From positions 1 through 64,000 of the forward strand of contig JAHJHT010000007.1 in assembly GCA_018823835.1 (NCBI GenBank): a DNA stretch of 64,000 nucleotides. The letters run 5' to 3'. This DNA comes from Alphaproteobacteria bacterium (GTDB lineage: Bacteria > Pseudomonadota > Alphaproteobacteria > Rhizobiales > Rhizobiaceae). Made by a program: the position numbers and the translations under genes. The notes below the pieces were generated by a model that saw only the letters and a program-made list of their open reading frames with translations, ran no database searches and was not told the DNA's origin. Below, in pieces: positions 52,580 through 61,881 of the stretch. Position 1 is the stretch's first letter. Each line of letters starts with the position of its first letter.

Positions 52580-54928
52580 ATGAACAAGCACGCTGCACCC
52601 GACCTCAAGGCCAGCAAGATCCACGGCGGCGTCGCCACCGACCAGCGCCACGATTCCGCGCACAAGCATGTCTCCGGGCAGGCGGTCTATATCGACGACA
52701 TGCCGGAGCCGGCCGGCACGCTGCATGGCTGCCTCGGCCTGTCGACGGTAGCGCACGGCACCATCAGGAAGATGGACCTGTCGGCGGTGCGTTCGGCGCC
52801 GGGCGTCGTCGACGTGTTGACCGGCCATGACATGCCGGGGGTCAACGACATTTCGCCCACCGGCCGCCACGACGAGCCGGTGCTGACGACAGACACAGTT
52901 CAGTTCTTCGGCCAGCCGATCTTCTGCGTAATCGCCGAGACGCGCGAGCAGGCTCGCCGCGCCTGCGGCCTCGCCAGGGTGGAATACAAGGAAAAGCCGG
53001 CAATCATCGACGTGGCCGGTCTCGATCCCACCAAGGCAAAGCAGGTGACGGCACCGCTGACGCTGAAGCGCGGCGACGCAGCCAAGGCCATCGCCAAGGC
53101 GCCGCGCCGGCTGAAGGGCCGCATGCGGCTCGGCGGTCAGGACCATTTCTACCTCGAGGGCCAGATCGCCTTCGCCATCCCCGGCGAAGACCATGACGTC
53201 ACCGTCTACTCCTCGACGCAGCATCCGAGCGAGGTGCAGCACATGGTCAGCCACGTGCTGGGCGTGCCGAGCCACGCGGTGACGGTCGAGATCCGTCGCA
53301 TGGGCGGCGGCTTCGGCGGCAAGGAGACGCAGGGCAACCAGTTCGCGGCACTCGCGGCCGTCGCGGCCAAGAAGCTCAACCGCGCCGTCAAGATCCGTCC
53401 CGACCGCGACGACGACATGACCGCGACCGGCAAGCGGCACGATTTCATGATCGACTATGAGGTCGGCTTCGACGACGACGGCAACATTCTCGGCGTCGAG
53501 TATCTCTACGCCGCGCGCTGCGGCTTCTCGTCCGACCTGTCCGGACCGGTCACCGACCGGGCGCTGTTTCACTGCGACAACGCCTATTTCTGGCCGGCGG
53601 TGAAGGCGGTCTCGGCGCCGCTCTACACCAACACGGTGTCCAACACCGCCTTTCGCGGCTTCGGTGGTCCGCAGGGCATGATCGGCGCCGAGCGCGTCAT
53701 CGACGAGGTGGCCTTTGCCACCGGCAAGGACCCGCTTGAAATCCGCAAGCGCAATTTCTACGGCGACACCGAGCGCAACGTGACGCCCTACCACCAGACC
53801 GTGGAGGACAATGTCATCCAGCGCGTCGTCTCCGAGCTTGAGGAGAGCGCCAACTATGCGCGCCGCCGGCGCGAGATCGACGCCTTCAACGCCAACAGCC
53901 GCATCATCAAGCGCGGCCTGGCGCTGACGCCGGTGAAGTTCGGGATCTCGTTCACTGCGACACATTACAACCAGGCGGGCGCGCTGGTGCATGTCTATAC
54001 CGACGGCTCGGTGCACCTGAACCATGGCGGTACCGAGATGGGGCAGGGGCTCTACGTCAAGGTGGCGCAGGTCGTGGCCGAAGAGTTCCAGATCGACATC
54101 GATCAGGTGAAGATCACCGCGACGACGACCGGCAAGGTGCCCAACACCTCGGCCACCGCCGCGTCCTCGGGCGCCGACCTCAACGGCATGGCGGCCAAGG
54201 CCGCGGCGCGAACAATCCGCGACCGGCTCACCGATTTCGCCTCCGACAAGTACCAGGTGCCGCTCGACCAGATCGAGTTTCTGCCCAACCGGGTGCGCGT
54301 CGGCAACCAGGAGATCGGCTTTGCCGAGCTGGTCGGCCAAGCCTATATGGCGCGCATCCAGCTGTCGGCCGCCGGCTTCTACAAGACGCCGAAAATCCAC
54401 TGGAACCGCGACAAGGGCGAGGGCCATCCCTTCTACTACTTCGCCTATGGCGCGTCCTGCTCGGAAGTCTCGATCGACACGCTGACCGGCGAATATGTCG
54501 TCGAGCGCACCGACATCCTGCACGAGACCGGCCGCTCGCTGAACCGGGCGATCGACCTCGGACAGGTCGAGGGCGGCTTCATCCAGGGCATGGGCTGGCT
54601 GACGACCGAGGAGCTGTGGTGGGACGACAAGGGACGGCTGCGCACCTTCGCGCCATCGACCTACAAGATCCCGCTCGCCTCCGACCGGCCGAAGATCTTC
54701 AACGTCACGCTGGCCGACTGGAGCGAGAACCGCGAGGATACCGTCCACCGGTCGAAGGCCGTCGGCGAGCCGCCGCTGATGCTTGGAATGTCGGTGCTGC
54801 ATGCACTGTCGGACGCTGTTGCAAGCGTCGCCGACCACCGAATCTGCCCGCGCCTAGACGCGCCGGCTACGCCGGAGCGCGTACTGATGGCGGTCGAGCG
54901 GCTGAGGCGCGAAGCCGCCGGAAAATGA
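52580..54928 (+). CDS. xdhB: Xanthine dehydrogenase large (molybdopterin) subunit
   Basis: The 782-aa protein has the molybdopterin motifs RMGGGFGGKE and NTAFRGFGGPQGM with the substrate Arg, GTEMGQGLYVK and near the C-terminus the catalytic-type Glu in GEPPLMLG. It oxidises hypoxanthine and xanthine to urate in the cytoplasm. GAGGG at 52568-52572 favours the ATG at 52580 over those at 52559 and 52574. It overlaps xdhC by 4 bases. The 779-aa ORF on the other strand is a shadow. Confidence 0.95.
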   Translation: MNKHAAPDLKASKIHGGVATDQRHDSAHKHVSGQAVYIDDMPEPAGTLHGCLGLSTVAHGTIRKMDLSAVRSAPGVVDVLTGHDMPGVNDISPTGRHDEPVLTTDTVQFFGQPIFCVIAETREQARRACGLARVEYKEKPAIIDVAGLDPTKAKQVTAPLTLKRGDAAKAIAKAPRRLKGRMRLGGQDHFYLEGQIAFAIPGEDHDVTVYSSTQHPSEVQHMVSHVLGVPSHAVTVEIRRMGGGFGGKETQGNQFAALAAVAAKKLNRAVKIRPDRDDDMTATGKRHDFMIDYEVGFDDDGNILGVEYLYAARCGFSSDLSGPVTDRALFHCDNAYFWPAVKAVSAPLYTNTVSNTAFRGFGGPQGMIGAERVIDEVAFATGKDPLEIRKRNFYGDTERNVTPYHQTVEDNVIQRVVSELEESANYARRRREIDAFNANSRIIKRGLALTPVKFGISFTATHYNQAGALVHVYTDGSVHLNHGGTEMGQGLYVKVAQVVAEEFQIDIDQVKITATTTGKVPNTSATAASSGADLNGMAAKAAARTIRDRLTDFASDKYQVPLDQIEFLPNRVRVGNQEIGFAELVGQAYMARIQLSAAGFYKTPKIHWNRDKGEGHPFYYFAYGASCSEVSIDTLTGEYVVERTDILHETGRSLNRAIDLGQVEGGFIQGMGWLTTEELWWDDKGRLRTFAPSTYKIPLASDRPKIFNVTLADWSENREDTVHRSKAVGEPPLMLGMSVLHALSDAVASVADHRICPRLDAPATPERVLMAVERLRREAAGK

Positions 54929-55749
54929 GCCGGGTCGCCGACAGCCTGCGCGCTTTCCTCGACGTGTCGCCGGTCGCGTCACTGGTCGAGGTCACCTCGG
55001 TCAAGGGCTCCGCGCCGCGAGACGCGGGCGCCTGGATGCTGGTGTCGCCGGACCGCATTTTCGGCACGATCGGCGGCGGCCAGCTCGAATTCATGGCGAT
55101 CGACAAGGCCCGCGAGATGCTCGCGTCTTCGGGCGACCGGCCGGCGGCGGAGGCGCTGTCGCTCGACGTGCCGCTCGGGCCGGAAATCGGACAGTGCTGC
55201 GGCGGGCGAGTCGAGGTGTCGATCAGAATGGCCGACGAAAGTGCCAGGGCCGAACTGGTCGCTGCGGCCGGTGCCGGCGATGCCAGCCGGCCGCATGTCT
55301 ATCTGTTCGGCGGCGGCCATGTCGGCCGAGCACTGGCTTCGGCGCTCGATCTGCTGCCGCTCAACGTGGTGGTGGTGGAGACACGCGCGGATGCGCTCGA
55401 GGACATGCCCGACGGGGTTGAGACCCGGCTCACGGCTGTCCCGGAAGAGATGGTGCGTAACGCACCCGCGGGTTCGGCCTTCGTGGTTCTGACGCACGAC
55501 CACGCGCTCGATTTCCTGATCGTCGCCGCGGCCCTCGGACGGGCGGACGCGGCCTATGTCGGGATGATCGGCTCGAAGACCAAGAAGGCAACGTTCGGGA
55601 ACTGGTATTTTCGCGAGGCTGGCGGCAACGAGGCGGACTTTGCCCGTCTCGTCTCGCCGATCGGCGGCGACAGGGTCGCCGACAAGCGGCCGGCGGTCAT
55701 TGCCGCACTTGCAGCCGCCGAAATCCTGACCGCCCTGACCGCACCCTGA
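54925..55749 (+). CDS. xdhC: Xanthine dehydrogenase accessory protein XdhC
   Basis: The 274-aa protein has the XdhC-CoxI opening LVEVTSVKGSAPRDAGAWMLV, GQCCGGRVEV with the conserved Cys pair and the Rossmann part LFGGGHVGRALASAL. XdhC binds molybdenum cofactor and helps insert its sulfurated form into XdhB. ATGA overlap with xdhB. It is convergent with dps. Confidence 0.94.
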   Translation: MSRVADSLRAFLDVSPVASLVEVTSVKGSAPRDAGAWMLVSPDRIFGTIGGGQLEFMAIDKAREMLASSGDRPAAEALSLDVPLGPEIGQCCGGRVEVSIRMADESARAELVAAAGAGDASRPHVYLFGGGHVGRALASALDLLPLNVVVVETRADALEDMPDGVETRLTAVPEEMVRNAPAGSAFVVLTHDHALDFLIVAAALGRADAAYVGMIGSKTKKATFGNWYFREAGGNEADFARLVSPIGGDRVADKRPAVIAALAAAEILTALTAP

Positions 55750-55767
55750 AGCGCGGCTGCCTCTCGC

Positions 55768-56256
55768 CTAGTTCGGTTCCTGGGTGTGCGCCTCGAGGAA
55801 CCACAGCAGCTTGTCCAGCGAACGCGAATAGGCGGTGAAGATGTCGGAAGTGTCGGCATCGCCCGCCTCGTCGGCCTCGTCGATCGACTTGCGCGCCAGC
55901 TTGGCGGCCGTGGCGTAGCGGTCGATGAGGGCTGCGAGGTGATCCTTAGTTTTGTGGATGTCGGTCGGATAGGGCTTCAGCCCGGTCGACTTGCCGACTT
56001 CCTGCGTGGTGCCGTGCGCGGTTCCGCCGAGCTGTACGGCGCGCTCCGCGATGGTGTCGACGTGACCGTCGATCTCCTTGCGGAAGGTGTCGAGCATCTC
56101 GTGGATGGCGATGAAGTTCGGCCCCTTGACGTTCCAGTGCGCCTGCTTGGTCAGCAACGCCAAGTCGATGGAATCGGCGAGCCGATCGTTGAGGATTTCG
56201 ATCGACTGCTTCCGGGCATTCGACTTGAGGTCGTTCTTGGTGGGGATGGTGTCCAT
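55768..56256 (-). CDS. dps: Dps/ferritin-like DNA-binding stress protein
   Basis: The 162-aa helical protein has the Dps ferroxidase pattern with His40, His52, Asp56, Asp67 and Glu71 (HWNVKGPNFIAIHEMLDTF and EIDGHVDTIAER). It stores iron and protects DNA in a 12-mer. The short N-terminal extension includes a few Lys. Single gene, convergent with xdhC. Confidence 0.94.
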   Translation of the reverse strand: MDTIPTKNDLKSNARKQSIEILNDRLADSIDLALLTKQAHWNVKGPNFIAIHEMLDTFRKEIDGHVDTIAERAVQLGGTAHGTTQEVGKSTGLKPYPTDIHKTKDHLAALIDRYATAAKLARKSIDEADEAGDADTSDIFTAYSRSLDKLLWFLEAHTQEPN

Positions 56257-56388
56257 TGGATGGCTCCTTGATTGGTGCGGCCTGGAGGCGCTGTCCTGCC
56301 GTCACGCGGCGCAACGCGGCACGTACGCACGAATGCAATCATCCGGGCGGCGTGCACCAACCCGCTGGCGGCCGATTGGTTCCTTCAG

Positions 56389-57309
56389 TCAACGTCCCGC
56401 CAAAAGGTCCTTGATCAGGCGCTGGCAGCGCTCGGCCATGAAATCGAGAAGCAGGCGCACCTTGGGGTCCTGCAGCTTCTTGTGCGGATAGACCGCTGCA
56501 AGCTGCACCGGCGTTGGCGGCGTGTCGGCCAGGATGACCTTCAGCCGCTGGTCGCGGATAAAGGGTTCGATCTCGAAGCGCGGCTTGTTGATGATACCGC
56601 GCCCGGCAAGCGCCCAGCCGGTCAGCACGTCGCCATCGTCGGAATCATAGGGTCCCCGCACCTCGAACTTCTGCTGGCCGGTCGGCATGTTGAAGACCCA
56701 GAAATGCTCGCGCATGCCGGGATAGCGCAGCATCAGGCAATCGTGACTGTCGCCGATCAGGTCCTGCGGGGTCTTCGGCTCGCCGCGTGCGGCGAGGTAG
56801 CCGGGGGCCGCGGCCAGCACGCGCTCGCAATCCATGATGCCGCGCATGCGGAGGCTGGAATCCTCCAGCCGCCCGAGCCGGAAGGCGACGTCGATGCCTT
56901 CCTTCATCATGTCGACGTCATGGTCCGACAGGCGAAGCCGCACTTCGATGTCGGGATACTTGTCGCGGAAATCGGGAATGCCCGAGGCGATCAGCCGACG
57001 GCCGAGCCCGAGGGGCGCGGTGACGCGGATGGTGCCGCGCGGCTGGCCCGACAATGCGCTGACGGCGGCCTCCGCCTCGGTCACTGCGTCGAGAATGTTC
57101 TTGGCGCCGGCATAGAACACCGTGCCCTGCTCGGTCGGCATCAATTGCCTTGTCGTGCGGTTGAACAGCCTGACACCGAGGTGCTTTTCCAGTTCCTTGA
57201 TGCGGTTGGAGGCGACCGCCGGGGATATGCGCATGTCGCGGCCCGCCGACGACAGGCTGCCGAGTTCGACCACCCTTACAAACACCGCGATATTGTCGAG
57301 ATAGGCCAT
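56389..57309 (-). CDS. LysR-family transcriptional regulator
   Basis: The 306-aa protein has the N-terminal LysR helix-turn-helix (about 1-60, VRVVELGSLSSAGRDMRISPAVASNRIKELEKHLGVRLFNRTTRQL) and a two-lobed effector domain. It is divergent to puuD-guaD with a 133-bp gap that contains the shared 12-mer, so it is the candidate regulator of purine catabolism. No effector can be read from the sequence. Confidence 0.9.
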   Translation of the reverse strand: MAYLDNIAVFVRVVELGSLSSAGRDMRISPAVASNRIKELEKHLGVRLFNRTTRQLMPTEQGTVFYAGAKNILDAVTEAEAAVSALSGQPRGTIRVTAPLGLGRRLIASGIPDFRDKYPDIEVRLRLSDHDVDMMKEGIDVAFRLGRLEDSSLRMRGIMDCERVLAAAPGYLAARGEPKTPQDLIGDSHDCLMLRYPGMREHFWVFNMPTGQQKFEVRGPYDSDDGDVLTGWALAGRGIINKPRFEIEPFIRDQRLKVILADTPPTPVQLAAVYPHKKLQDPKVRLLLDFMAERCQRLIKDLLAGR

Positions 57310-57362
57310 GCCGACGGGCTTCCTTGCGCATTGCCGCTTCGCCGAACAGTATTTTCCATTTT

Positions 57363-57383
57363 TTTTTGAAAGTCATCGTGCAT
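57363..57383. promoter_or_regulatory. Candidate purine-island motif, site 2
   Basis: TTTTTGAAAGTC (57363-57374) is followed directly by ATCGTGCAT (57375-57383); both words also occur in the puuE/uraH gap. This site is 59 bases before puuD and 54 after the LysR start on the other strand. Confidence 0.42.
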
Positions 57384-57442
57384 GTCCCCTCTTTCCGTTT
57401 GGACTCCAGCCCGTAAAGTCGGGCTGCATAGGGGATGCTGCG

Positions 57443-58657
57443 ATGAACGATTTCGCGATTTTCTGGGAATGGCTGAGTTTCGGCGTGCGCTGGCTGCATG
57501 TGGTCACAGCCATCGCCTGGATCGGCTCGTCCTTCTACTTCATCGCGCTCGACCTCGGCCTGGTGCAGCGCCCCGGCATGCCGGAGGGTGCCTATGGCGA
57601 GGAATGGCAGGTGCATGGCGGCGGCTTCTACCATGTGCAAAAATATCTCGTCGCGCCGGCGTCGATGCCTGAGCACTTGACCTGGTTCAAATGGGAATCC
57701 TACGCTACCTGGCTGTCGGGCTTCGCCATGCTCGCTGTCGTCTATTACGCCGGTGCCGATCTCTTCCTCATCGACCGCAACGTGCTCGATGTGTCGGCGC
57801 CCGTTGCGATCCTGATCTCGATGGCCTCGATCGGACTTGGCTGGCTGATTTATGACCAGCTCTGCAAGTCGCCGCTCGGCAAGAGCGACACCTGGCTGAT
57901 GCTGGTGCTCTACGTCGTGCTGGTGTTCATGGCCTGGGGCTACACGCAGCTGTTCACCGGCCGCGCCGCCTTCCTGCATCTCGGCGCCTTCACTGCGACG
58001 ATCATGACTGCCAACGTCTTCCTGATCATCATTCCCAACCAGAAGGTCGTCGTTGCCGACCTCATCGCGGGCCGCAAGCCGGACCCGAAATACGGCCGCA
58101 TCGCCAAGACGCGCTCGCTGCACAACAACTACCTGACGCTGCCCGTCATCTTCCTGATGCTCTCCAACCACTACCCGCTGGCCTTCGCGACGGAGTTCAA
58201 CTGGGTCATAGCCTCGCTGATCTTCATCATCGGCGTCCTGATCCGGCACTATTTCAACACGGTGCACCGGCGCGGCGGCACGCCGCACTGGACCTGGCTG
58301 GTCGCCGGCATCCTGTTCATCGTCATCATGTGGCTGTCGACGGCGCCGAAGATCCTGACTGGCGAGGCCAGGCTTGCCGCCTCGGCAGAGCCCTTCGTCG
58401 CCTCGGCGCATTTCCCGGCGGTGCGTGACACGGTGCTCGGGCGCTGCGCCATGTGCCACGCGATGGAGCCGTCCTATGACGGCATCTACCAGGCGCCGAA
58501 GAACGTCGTGCTGGAGAGCGATGCCGAAATCGCCAATCACGCGCGCGAGATCTACCTGCAGGCCGGCCGCAGTCACGCCATGCCGCCCGGCAACGTGACG
58601 CAGATCTCGCCGAAGGAACGCGCGCTACTCGTCGCCTGGTTCGAAGAGGCGCGTTGA
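57443..58657 (+). CDS. puuD: Membrane-bound urate hydroxylase with cytochrome c domain
   Basis: The 404-aa protein has about eight or nine membrane segments (opening WLSFGVRWLHVVTAIAWIGSSFYF) and a C-terminal cytochrome c with CAMCH and an axial Met in SHAMPPGN, the layout of PuuD urate oxidases. It converts urate to 5-hydroxyisourate and passes electrons to the respiratory chain rather than to O2 as free H2O2. The ATG at 57443 follows AGGGGA. It is the first gene of puuD-guaD, 4 bases apart. Confidence 0.94.
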   Translation: MNDFAIFWEWLSFGVRWLHVVTAIAWIGSSFYFIALDLGLVQRPGMPEGAYGEEWQVHGGGFYHVQKYLVAPASMPEHLTWFKWESYATWLSGFAMLAVVYYAGADLFLIDRNVLDVSAPVAILISMASIGLGWLIYDQLCKSPLGKSDTWLMLVLYVVLVFMAWGYTQLFTGRAAFLHLGAFTATIMTANVFLIIIPNQKVVVADLIAGRKPDPKYGRIAKTRSLHNNYLTLPVIFLMLSNHYPLAFATEFNWVIASLIFIIGVLIRHYFNTVHRRGGTPHWTWLVAGILFIVIMWLSTAPKILTGEARLAASAEPFVASAHFPAVRDTVLGRCAMCHAMEPSYDGIYQAPKNVVLESDAEIANHAREIYLQAGRSHAMPPGNVTQISPKERALLVAWFEEAR

Positions 58658-58661
58658 CAGC

Positions 58662-59984
58662 ATGACCGACCTGATCCTGCGCGGCCGCACGCTGTCCTTC
58701 CTGCGCTGGCCGGACAATGCCGAGGACTACGGTGCCTATGCCTATGAGGAGGACGGTGGGCTCCTGCTGCGCGACGGGAAGATCGTCGCGGCGGGCGCCT
58801 ATGGCGAGGTTGCCGCTACGGCCGGCGAGGGCGTCACGACGGCCGACCACCGGCCGCATCTCCTGCTGCCGGGCTTCATCGACGCGCATGCGCATTTCCC
58901 GCAGATGCAGGTGATCGCCTCCTACGGCGCCGAACTGCTCGACTGGCTCAACAAGTACACCTTTCCGGAAGAGTCGAAATTCACCAATCCGCAGCACGGG
59001 CGGCGTATCGCGCGGCTCTTTCTCGACGAGATGCTGCGCCAGGGCACGACGACGGTGGCGGCCTATTGCTCGGTGCACAAGGCCTCTGCGGAAGCATTCT
59101 TCGCCGAAGCCTTGGAGCGCGACATGCTGGTCATTGCCGGCAAGGTGATGATGGACCGCAACGCGCCCGAGGCCGTGCTCGACACGCCGCAATCGGGCTA
59201 TGACGATTCAAAGGCGCTGATCGCCGAATGGCATGGACGCGGGCGCGGTCTCTACGCCATCACGCCGCGCTTCGCCATCACCTCGTCGCCCGAACAGATG
59301 GAGATGGCCGGCGCGCTGGCGCGCGAGCATCCCGACCTGCACATCCAAACGCACCTCTCGGAAAACCACGCCGAGATCGCCTTCACGCAGGAACTGTACC
59401 CGTGGTCGCGCGACTATACCGACGTCTATGACCACTACGGGCTGCTCGGACAGCGCAGCCTGTTCGGCCACTGCATCCACCTGTCGGAACGCGAGGCAGA
59501 TGCTATCTCCGATGCGGGTTCGGTCGCCGTGTTCTGCCCTACCTCGAACCTCTTCCTCGGCTCGGGCCTGTTCGACTACCAGCGCTACCGCACCAGGCCG
59601 AAGCCGCTGCGCATCGCCGCGGCCACCGATGTCGGCGGTGGCACCAACTATTCGATGCTGCGCACCATGGACGAGGGCTACAAGGTGATCGCGCTGAACG
59701 GCGAGAAGCTCAACCCGCTGGCCTCCTTCTGGCAGCTGACGCGCGGCAATGCAGAGGCGCTGTCGATCGCGAACCGGGCAGGCACGCTGGTGCCTGGTAC
59801 GGACGCCGACATCGTGGTGCTCGATTCCGCGGCCACGCCCGGCATGCGGCTCCGGATGGAGACGGTCGGCACGCTCGCCGAGGAGCTATTCCTGCTGCAG
59901 ACGCTGGGTGACGACCGCGCTGTGGCGGAGGTCTATGTCGCGGGTCGGCCTGCCAAGAGCACGCTCGGCTCGTCGATCAACTGA
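58662..59984 (+). CDS. guaD: Guanine deaminase (amidohydrolase type)
   Basis: The 440-aa protein has the metal motifs GFIDAHAHFPQ, HLSENHAEI and the late ATDVGGGTNYSM, which fit GuaD/AtzB-type guanine deaminases. It converts guanine to xanthine, which XdhABC then oxidises. It follows puuD after 4 bases. A cytidine-deaminase-fold protein at 47138 may be a second, unrelated purine deaminase. Confidence 0.93.
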   Translation: MTDLILRGRTLSFLRWPDNAEDYGAYAYEEDGGLLLRDGKIVAAGAYGEVAATAGEGVTTADHRPHLLLPGFIDAHAHFPQMQVIASYGAELLDWLNKYTFPEESKFTNPQHGRRIARLFLDEMLRQGTTTVAAYCSVHKASAEAFFAEALERDMLVIAGKVMMDRNAPEAVLDTPQSGYDDSKALIAEWHGRGRGLYAITPRFAITSSPEQMEMAGALAREHPDLHIQTHLSENHAEIAFTQELYPWSRDYTDVYDHYGLLGQRSLFGHCIHLSEREADAISDAGSVAVFCPTSNLFLGSGLFDYQRYRTRPKPLRIAAATDVGGGTNYSMLRTMDEGYKVIALNGEKLNPLASFWQLTRGNAEALSIANRAGTLVPGTDADIVVLDSAATPGMRLRMETVGTLAEELFLLQTLGDDRAVAEVYVAGRPAKSTLGSSIN

Positions 59985-59992
59985 AGCGGGAC

Positions 59993-60020
59993 TTGACGCG
60001 CCGATCACCTGCTTTATGCC
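59993..60020 (+). promoter_or_regulatory. Candidate promoter before the UPF0303 gene
   Basis: TTGACG and TATGCC lie 16 bases apart in the 87-base gap after guaD, about 50 bases before the next start. The -10 match is partial. Confidence 0.35.
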
Positions 60021-60071
60021 CGTGACCGGACTGGCCGCGCCGCGGCCGGGCAACGTTATCGAGGAGGCAGC

Positions 60072-60581
60072 GTGTCCACGGAAGACGATCTCACGAAAAT
60101 CGCCGAGCAGGAAAAGCGCCTCGTCTTCGAGAGTTTCGACGAGGCGACGGCTTTCACGATCGGTTCGACCATCCGCGAGCGGGCGCTCAGCGAAGATCTG
60201 GGCATCGTCATCGACATCCGAACCTTCGACCGGCCGCTCTTCTATGCAGCGCTGCCCGGCTCGACTGCCTCAAACCCCGACTGGGCGCGGCGCAAGATTA
60301 ATGTCGTGAAGCGCTTTCTCAAGAGCACCTATCGCATGGTGCTGGAGCAACGGCGGCCGGACCGCAGCTTCAAGCCTGGCGAGGGCGTCGACATCAAGGA
60401 CTACGTGCTCGCCGGCGGCGGGTTTCCGGTCACGGTGAAGGGCGCCGGCATCATCGGGGTCATCGCCGTATCGGGCCTGCCCGAGCGCCAGGACCACGGC
60501 GTCATCGTCGACACGCTCTGCGACCACTTTGGCATTGCGCGGCAGGAACTCGCCCTGCCGCCGGAGGCGGACGACGAATGA
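60072..60581 (+). CDS. UPF0303 / HbpS-like (DUF336) protein
   Basis: The 169-aa protein matches the UPF0303 family (DUF336, heme-degrading/HbpS-like fold) with VIDIRTFDRPLFYAALPGS, NPDWARRKINVVKRF and FPVTVKGAGIIGVIAVSGLPERQDHGVIV. It starts at a GTG (60072) behind GAGGAGG. The family is often near glycolate or purine genes, but its function is not settled. It precedes the glycerate kinase. Confidence 0.85.
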   Translation: MSTEDDLTKIAEQEKRLVFESFDEATAFTIGSTIRERALSEDLGIVIDIRTFDRPLFYAALPGSTASNPDWARRKINVVKRFLKSTYRMVLEQRRPDRSFKPGEGVDIKDYVLAGGGFPVTVKGAGIIGVIAVSGLPERQDHGVIVDTLCDHFGIARQELALPPEADDE

Positions 60582-60603
60582 GCACTCGTACAGGCCTGCC
60601 ACA

Positions 60604-61866
60604 GTGACAATCGACGCGAAGACATTCCTTACCGCCGTCTTCGACGCCGCCGTCGCGGCGGCCGATCCGGAGCGCACCATCCGCGATCACCTGCCGGCCA
60701 AGCCGAAGGGTCGCACCATCGTGATCGGCGCGGGCAAGGGATCGGCGCAGATGGCGGCGGCCTTCGAAAAAGCTTGGGATGGGCCGCTTGAGGGGTTGGT
60801 GGTGACGCGCTACGGCTATGCCGCGCCCTGCCAGCGCATCGAGATCATCGAGGCGGCGCACCCGGTGCCCGATGCCGCAGGGCTCGAGGCCTCGCGCCGC
60901 CTGCTCGAAACGGTCGAGGGGCTGACCGAGGACGATCTCGTTGTCGCCCTGATCTCGGGCGGTGGCTCGGCGCTTCTGCCGGCGCCGGCCGAGGGGCTGA
61001 CGCTCGCCGACGAGATCGCCGTCAACGAGGCGCTTCTCGCCTCAGGCGCGCCCATCGCGGCGATGAACACCATCCGCAAGCATGTCTCGCGCATCAAGGG
61101 CGGACGCCTCGCCGCCGCGGCGCATCCGGCGCGCGTCGTGTCGCTCGTCGTCTCCGACATACCGGGCGACAACCCGGCGCTGGTCGCCTCCGGTCCGACC
61201 ATTCCCGACATTGGCAACCGCGCCGATGCGCTCGGCTTCGTCGCGGCCTACGGCATGAAGCTGCCGGATGCCGTGATGGCGCATTTGAACTCGTCGGCGG
61301 CCGATGCGCCTGCCGTCAATGACCCGCGCCTGGCACAGAACGTCGTCCAGGTGATCGCGTCGGCCGGCGTTTCGCTCGAGGCCGCGGCAGCAGAAGCGCA
61401 GCGCCGGGGCATCGAGGCGGTCATCCTGTCGGATTCCGTCGAGGGGGAGGCGCGCGAAGTGGGCGGCGTACACGCGGCGATCGCCCGCGAGATCGCCGGA
61501 CGCGACCGGCCCTTCCGCAAGCCGGTGCTGCTGCTGTCGGGCGGCGAGACCACGGTGACGCTGAGGGCCAAGGGCAAGGGCGGCCGCAACAGCGAGTTCC
61601 TGCTCGCCTTCGCTATCGGCATTGCCGGGCTCGACGGCATATCGGCGCTTGCCGCCGACACGGACGGCATAGACGGTTCGGAAGACAATGCCGGCGCCTT
61701 TGCCGACGGCACGACGGTCGCTCGCATGCGCGCGGCGGGCGTCGACGCCAAGGCGATGCTGGCCGGCAACAATGCCTGGACCGCTTTCAACGCCATCGGC
61801 GACCTGTTCGTGCCCGGCCCGACGGGCACGAATGTAAACGATCTGCGAGCAATTCTGATACGATGA
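60604..61866 (+). CDS. Glycerate 2-kinase, type 2 (MOFRL/DUF4147)
   Basis: The 420-aa protein shows the GlxK-II/TtuD pattern: VIGAGKGSAQMAAAFE, LISGGGSALLPAPAEGLTLADE and the C-terminal MOFRL part LLSGGETTVTLRAKGKGGRNSEFLLAFA. It phosphorylates glycerate, giving 2-phosphoglycerate. It would complete glyoxylate use from ureidoglycolate via tartronate semialdehyde, whose enzymes are not in the window. The GTG at 60604 is a probable start with a weak CAGG upstream. Confidence 0.85.
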   Translation: MTIDAKTFLTAVFDAAVAAADPERTIRDHLPAKPKGRTIVIGAGKGSAQMAAAFEKAWDGPLEGLVVTRYGYAAPCQRIEIIEAAHPVPDAAGLEASRRLLETVEGLTEDDLVVALISGGGSALLPAPAEGLTLADEIAVNEALLASGAPIAAMNTIRKHVSRIKGGRLAAAAHPARVVSLVVSDIPGDNPALVASGPTIPDIGNRADALGFVAAYGMKLPDAVMAHLNSSAADAPAVNDPRLAQNVVQVIASAGVSLEAAAAEAQRRGIEAVILSDSVEGEAREVGGVHAAIAREIAGRDRPFRKPVLLLSGGETTVTLRAKGKGGRNSEFLLAFAIGIAGLDGISALAADTDGIDGSEDNAGAFADGTTVARMRAAGVDAKAMLAGNNAWTAFNAIGDLFVPGPTGTNVNDLRAILIR

Positions 61867-61881
61867 GAACGGGTTCTGAAG

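Noticed and set aside
52499-54838. 779-aa minus-strand ORF over xdhB
   Set aside because: Histidine- and valine-rich shadow frame; xdhB on the other strand has all expected motifs.
56918-58576. 552-aa minus-strand ORF over puuD and the LysR start
   Set aside because: Spans two real genes in antisense or another frame and has no domain.
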